Below, in pieces: positions 6,041 through 7,922 of a stretch of 7,922 nt of DNA (positions are counted from its first letter, which is position 1; each line of letters starts with the position of its first letter). The translations under genes were made by a program, and so were the position numbers. Below the pieces are notes generated by a model that did no database searches, had not been told where the DNA came from, and worked only from the letters and a program-made list of their open reading frames with translations. The DNA comes from Burkholderiaceae bacterium (lineage in GTDB: Bacteria > Pseudomonadota > Gammaproteobacteria > Burkholderiales > Burkholderiaceae_E), in the NCBI GenBank assembly GCA_019428955.1, contig JAHYJF010000164.1:1-7922 (forward strand). The letters run 5' to 3'.

Positions 6041-7922
6041 GTCCGAGACTGCGGCGCCGCCGGCCGATTCTGCCGGAGCGCGATCTGTTCGAGGGACTCG
6101 AGGAGGCGCCCGGGGCGGCGCTTCCGCCGCAGGCGCCGCCAGCGGGCGGGCGCGGCGGCGGCGATGACGACGATTCGATCGCGCTGGCCGAATTCGCCGA
6201 ACGTGCCTATCTCGACTACGCCATCTCGGTAGTCAAGGGGCGCGCGTTGCCCGACGTCTGCGACGGCCAGAAGCCGGTGCAACGCCGAATCCTTTACGCG
6301 ATGAGCGAGATGGGACTGGGGCCGAGCGCCAAACCGGTCAAGGCGGCGCGGGTGGTCGGCGATGTCCTGGGCAAATTCCATCCCCATGGCGATGTCGCGG
6401 CCTACGAGGCGCTGGTGCGGATGGCTCAGGATTTCACGCTGCGCTATCCGCTGGTTGACGGTCATGGCAACTTCGGTTCGCGCGACGGCGACGGGCCAGC
6501 GGCGATGCGTTACACCGAAGCGCGCCTGACCCGCTACGCCCAACTGCTGCTCGACGAGATCGACGAGGGCACTGTCGATCTGGTGCCCAACTACGATGGC
6601 TCGACCCGCGAGCCCACGCAGTTGCCGGCGCGCCTGCCAGTGGTGTTGCTCAACGGCGCATCGGGCATCGCTGTCGGACTGGCGACCGAGATTCCGCCGC
6701 ACAACCTGGGCGAGGTCGCGGCCGCGGCGGTGGCGCTGCTGCGCGACCAGAAGGCCGGGCTTGACGATGTGATGGCTCATTTGCCGGGGCCGGATTTTCC
6801 GGGCGGCGGGCAGATCATCAGTCCGCGGGGCGAATTGCGCGAGATCTACGCGGGAGGGCGAGGCAGTATCAAGGTGCGCGCGCGCCTCGCGGTGGAGGAA
6901 CTGGCGCGCGGCCAGTGGCAGCTGGTGGTGACCGAGTTGCCTCACGGCGTCTCGTCCCAGAAGGTGCTCGAGGAGATCGAGGAGCTGACCAACCCCAAGC
7001 TGCGCAGCGGCAAGAAATCATTGACCGCGGAACAGCAGCAGCTGCGCCAGGTGATGCTGGCCGTGCTCGACGCGGTGCGCGACGAGTCCGGCAAGGACGC
7101 CCGGGTGCGGCTGGTATTCGAGCCCAAGACATCGCGGATCGCCGTCGACGAACTGCGCGACGCGTTGTTGGCCCATACCAGCCTGGAGAGCAATGTCTCG
7201 GTGAACCTGGTCAGCGTCGGGCGCGATGGCCGCCCGGGCCAGAAGGGCGTGGTCGAGATGTTGCGCGAGTGGGGCGAATTCCGCATCGACACCGTGACCC
7301 GACGCACCCGTCACCGCCTGGCCAAGACCAGCGAGCGGATTCACGTGCTCGAAGGCCGGCAACTGGTATTGCTCAACATCGACGAAGTGATCGCCATCAT
7401 CCGCGAGTCGGATGAACCTGGGCCGGCGCTGATCGCGCGCTTTGATCTGAGCGAACGCCAGGCCGATGACATCCTCGAAATACGGCTGCGCCAGCTGGCC
7501 CGCCTCGAGGCCTTGCGCATCGAGCGTGAATTGGCGGAATTGCGCACTCGGCAGCAGGGGTTCGAGGCCTTGCTGGCCAGCCCGGCGGTGATGCGCCGGC
7601 AGGTTATTCGCGAGATCGAAGCCGACGTAAAGCTCTACGGCGATCCGCGCCGCACCCTGATCGAGGAAGCCCGGCGCACCAGTACCGAAGTGCGGGTGCT
7701 CGAGGAGCCGGTCACGGTGGTGGTGTCGGAGACCGGCTGGGTGCGCGCCCGCCAGGGGCATGGTCACGATAGCGGGCAATTCGGTTTCAAAGCCGGCGAC
7801 GCCTTCGACGGCGCCTACGAAGTGATGACCACCGACCAGCTGTTCGCGATCTCGAGTTCGGGCCGGGTCTTCTCGGTGCCGGTCTCGCAGTTGCCCTCGG
7901 CACGTGGCGACGGGGTGCCGGT
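6037..7922 (+). CDS. parC: DNA topoisomerase IV subunit A (cleavage subunit), 3' end missing
   Basis: ParC cuts and rejoins the gate DNA segment. There are 628 complete codons to the right edge. The conserved core begins near residue 47, after a low-complexity N-terminal extension (Arg-rich 4-9; GGRGGGDDDDS 37-47). The winged-helix domain has LPDVCDGQKPVQRRILYAM (71-89), HPHGD (115-119) and the catalytic Tyr159 in AAMRYTEARLT. The tower domain includes LPARLPVVLLNGASGIAVG (197-215). An extra helical segment (about 318-346) is absent from E. coli ParC. The coiled-coil/C-gate has LLNIDEVIAIIR (445-456). The first blade of the C-terminal DNA-wrapping domain starts at about 556 (EEPVTVVVSETGWVRA). 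The downstream PSARGDGVP matches the ParC pattern, and no GyrA box is seen. Perhaps 130-200 residues lie outside the window, judging from family length. The ATG overlaps the parE TGA as ATGA and has a GAGGT ribosome binding site. The position equivalent to E. coli Ser80 is Val120. Confidence 0.97.
   Translation, partial: MSPRLRRRRPILPERDLFEGLEEAPGAALPPQAPPAGGRGGGDDDDSIALAEFAERAYLDYAISVVKGRALPDVCDGQKPVQRRILYAMSEMGLGPSAKPVKAARVVGDVLGKFHPHGDVAAYEALVRMAQDFTLRYPLVDGHGNFGSRDGDGPAAMRYTEARLTRYAQLLLDEIDEGTVDLVPNYDGSTREPTQLPARLPVVLLNGASGIAVGLATEIPPHNLGEVAAAAVALLRDQKAGLDDVMAHLPGPDFPGGGQIISPRGELREIYAGGRGSIKVRARLAVEELARGQWQLVVTELPHGVSSQKVLEEIEELTNPKLRSGKKSLTAEQQQLRQVMLAVLDAVRDESGKDARVRLVFEPKTSRIAVDELRDALLAHTSLESNVSVNLVSVGRDGRPGQKGVVEMLREWGEFRIDTVTRRTRHRLAKTSERIHVLEGRQLVLLNIDEVIAIIRESDEPGPALIARFDLSERQADDILEIRLRQLARLEALRIERELAELRTRQQGFEALLASPAVMRRQVIREIEADVKLYGDPRRTLIEEARRTSTEVRVLEEPVTVVVSETGWVRARQGHGHDSGQFGFKAGDAFDGAYEVMTTDQLFAISSSGRVFSVPVSQLPSARGDGVP

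Noticed and set aside
5746..6945. Long minus-strand open frame (399 codons) across the parE-parC junction
   Set aside because: It is antisense to conserved parE and parC sequence, has no domain-like pattern, and its start has no support.
1..7922. Novel mobile, defence or multi-gene system
   Set aside because: Every stretch longer than about 170 bp is covered by a well-recognised chromosomal gene. No transposase, integrase, repeat array or unusual composition was seen.

Overview
The window is ordinary, dense, high-GC chromosomal sequence. By protein resemblance it comes from a betaproteobacterium. The best evidence is the topoisomerase IV pair. ParE has the N-terminal run RTENTLHVFQEVLDNAADEA, and ParC carries an extra helical segment (about residues 318-346) between the core strands. 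Both are features I associate from memory with betaproteobacterial rather than enterobacterial enzymes. No database search was possible.

Layout, left to right. (1) Positions 1-1539, minus strand: an OmpR-type response regulator followed one base later by a QseC/TctE-like sensor histidine kinase. The kinase runs off the left edge before its ATP-binding domain. (2) Positions 1540-1700: a short intergenic region with a candidate extended -10 promoter for the two-component pair, a 7-bp inverted repeat in its presumed leader, and a pair of TAAGT repeats. (3) Positions 1701-2078, minus: a 125-residue, four-helix EamA/SMR-superfamily protein resembling ArnE/ArnF flippase subunits. (4) Positions 2119-3987, plus: a full-length Kup potassium transporter, divergent from the EamA gene across 40 bp. 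(5) Positions 4061-6040, plus: parE, overlapping by the ATGA junction with (6) parC from 6037 to the right edge, cut within the C-terminal domain.

The genes form three functional groups. The first is an envelope-signalling two-component system with a nearby small lipid- or drug-flippase-like gene on the same strand. The second is constitutive-type potassium uptake. The third is topoisomerase IV, whose two subunits are almost certainly co-translated and assemble as ParC2ParE2 to decatenate daughter chromosomes.

I found no mobile element, CRISPR array, RNA gene or new multi-gene system. The points most worth a second look are small: a Val in the quinolone-binding Ser position of ParC, a possible leaderless kup promoter whose 10-mer recurs before the two-component operon, and the leader inverted repeat.
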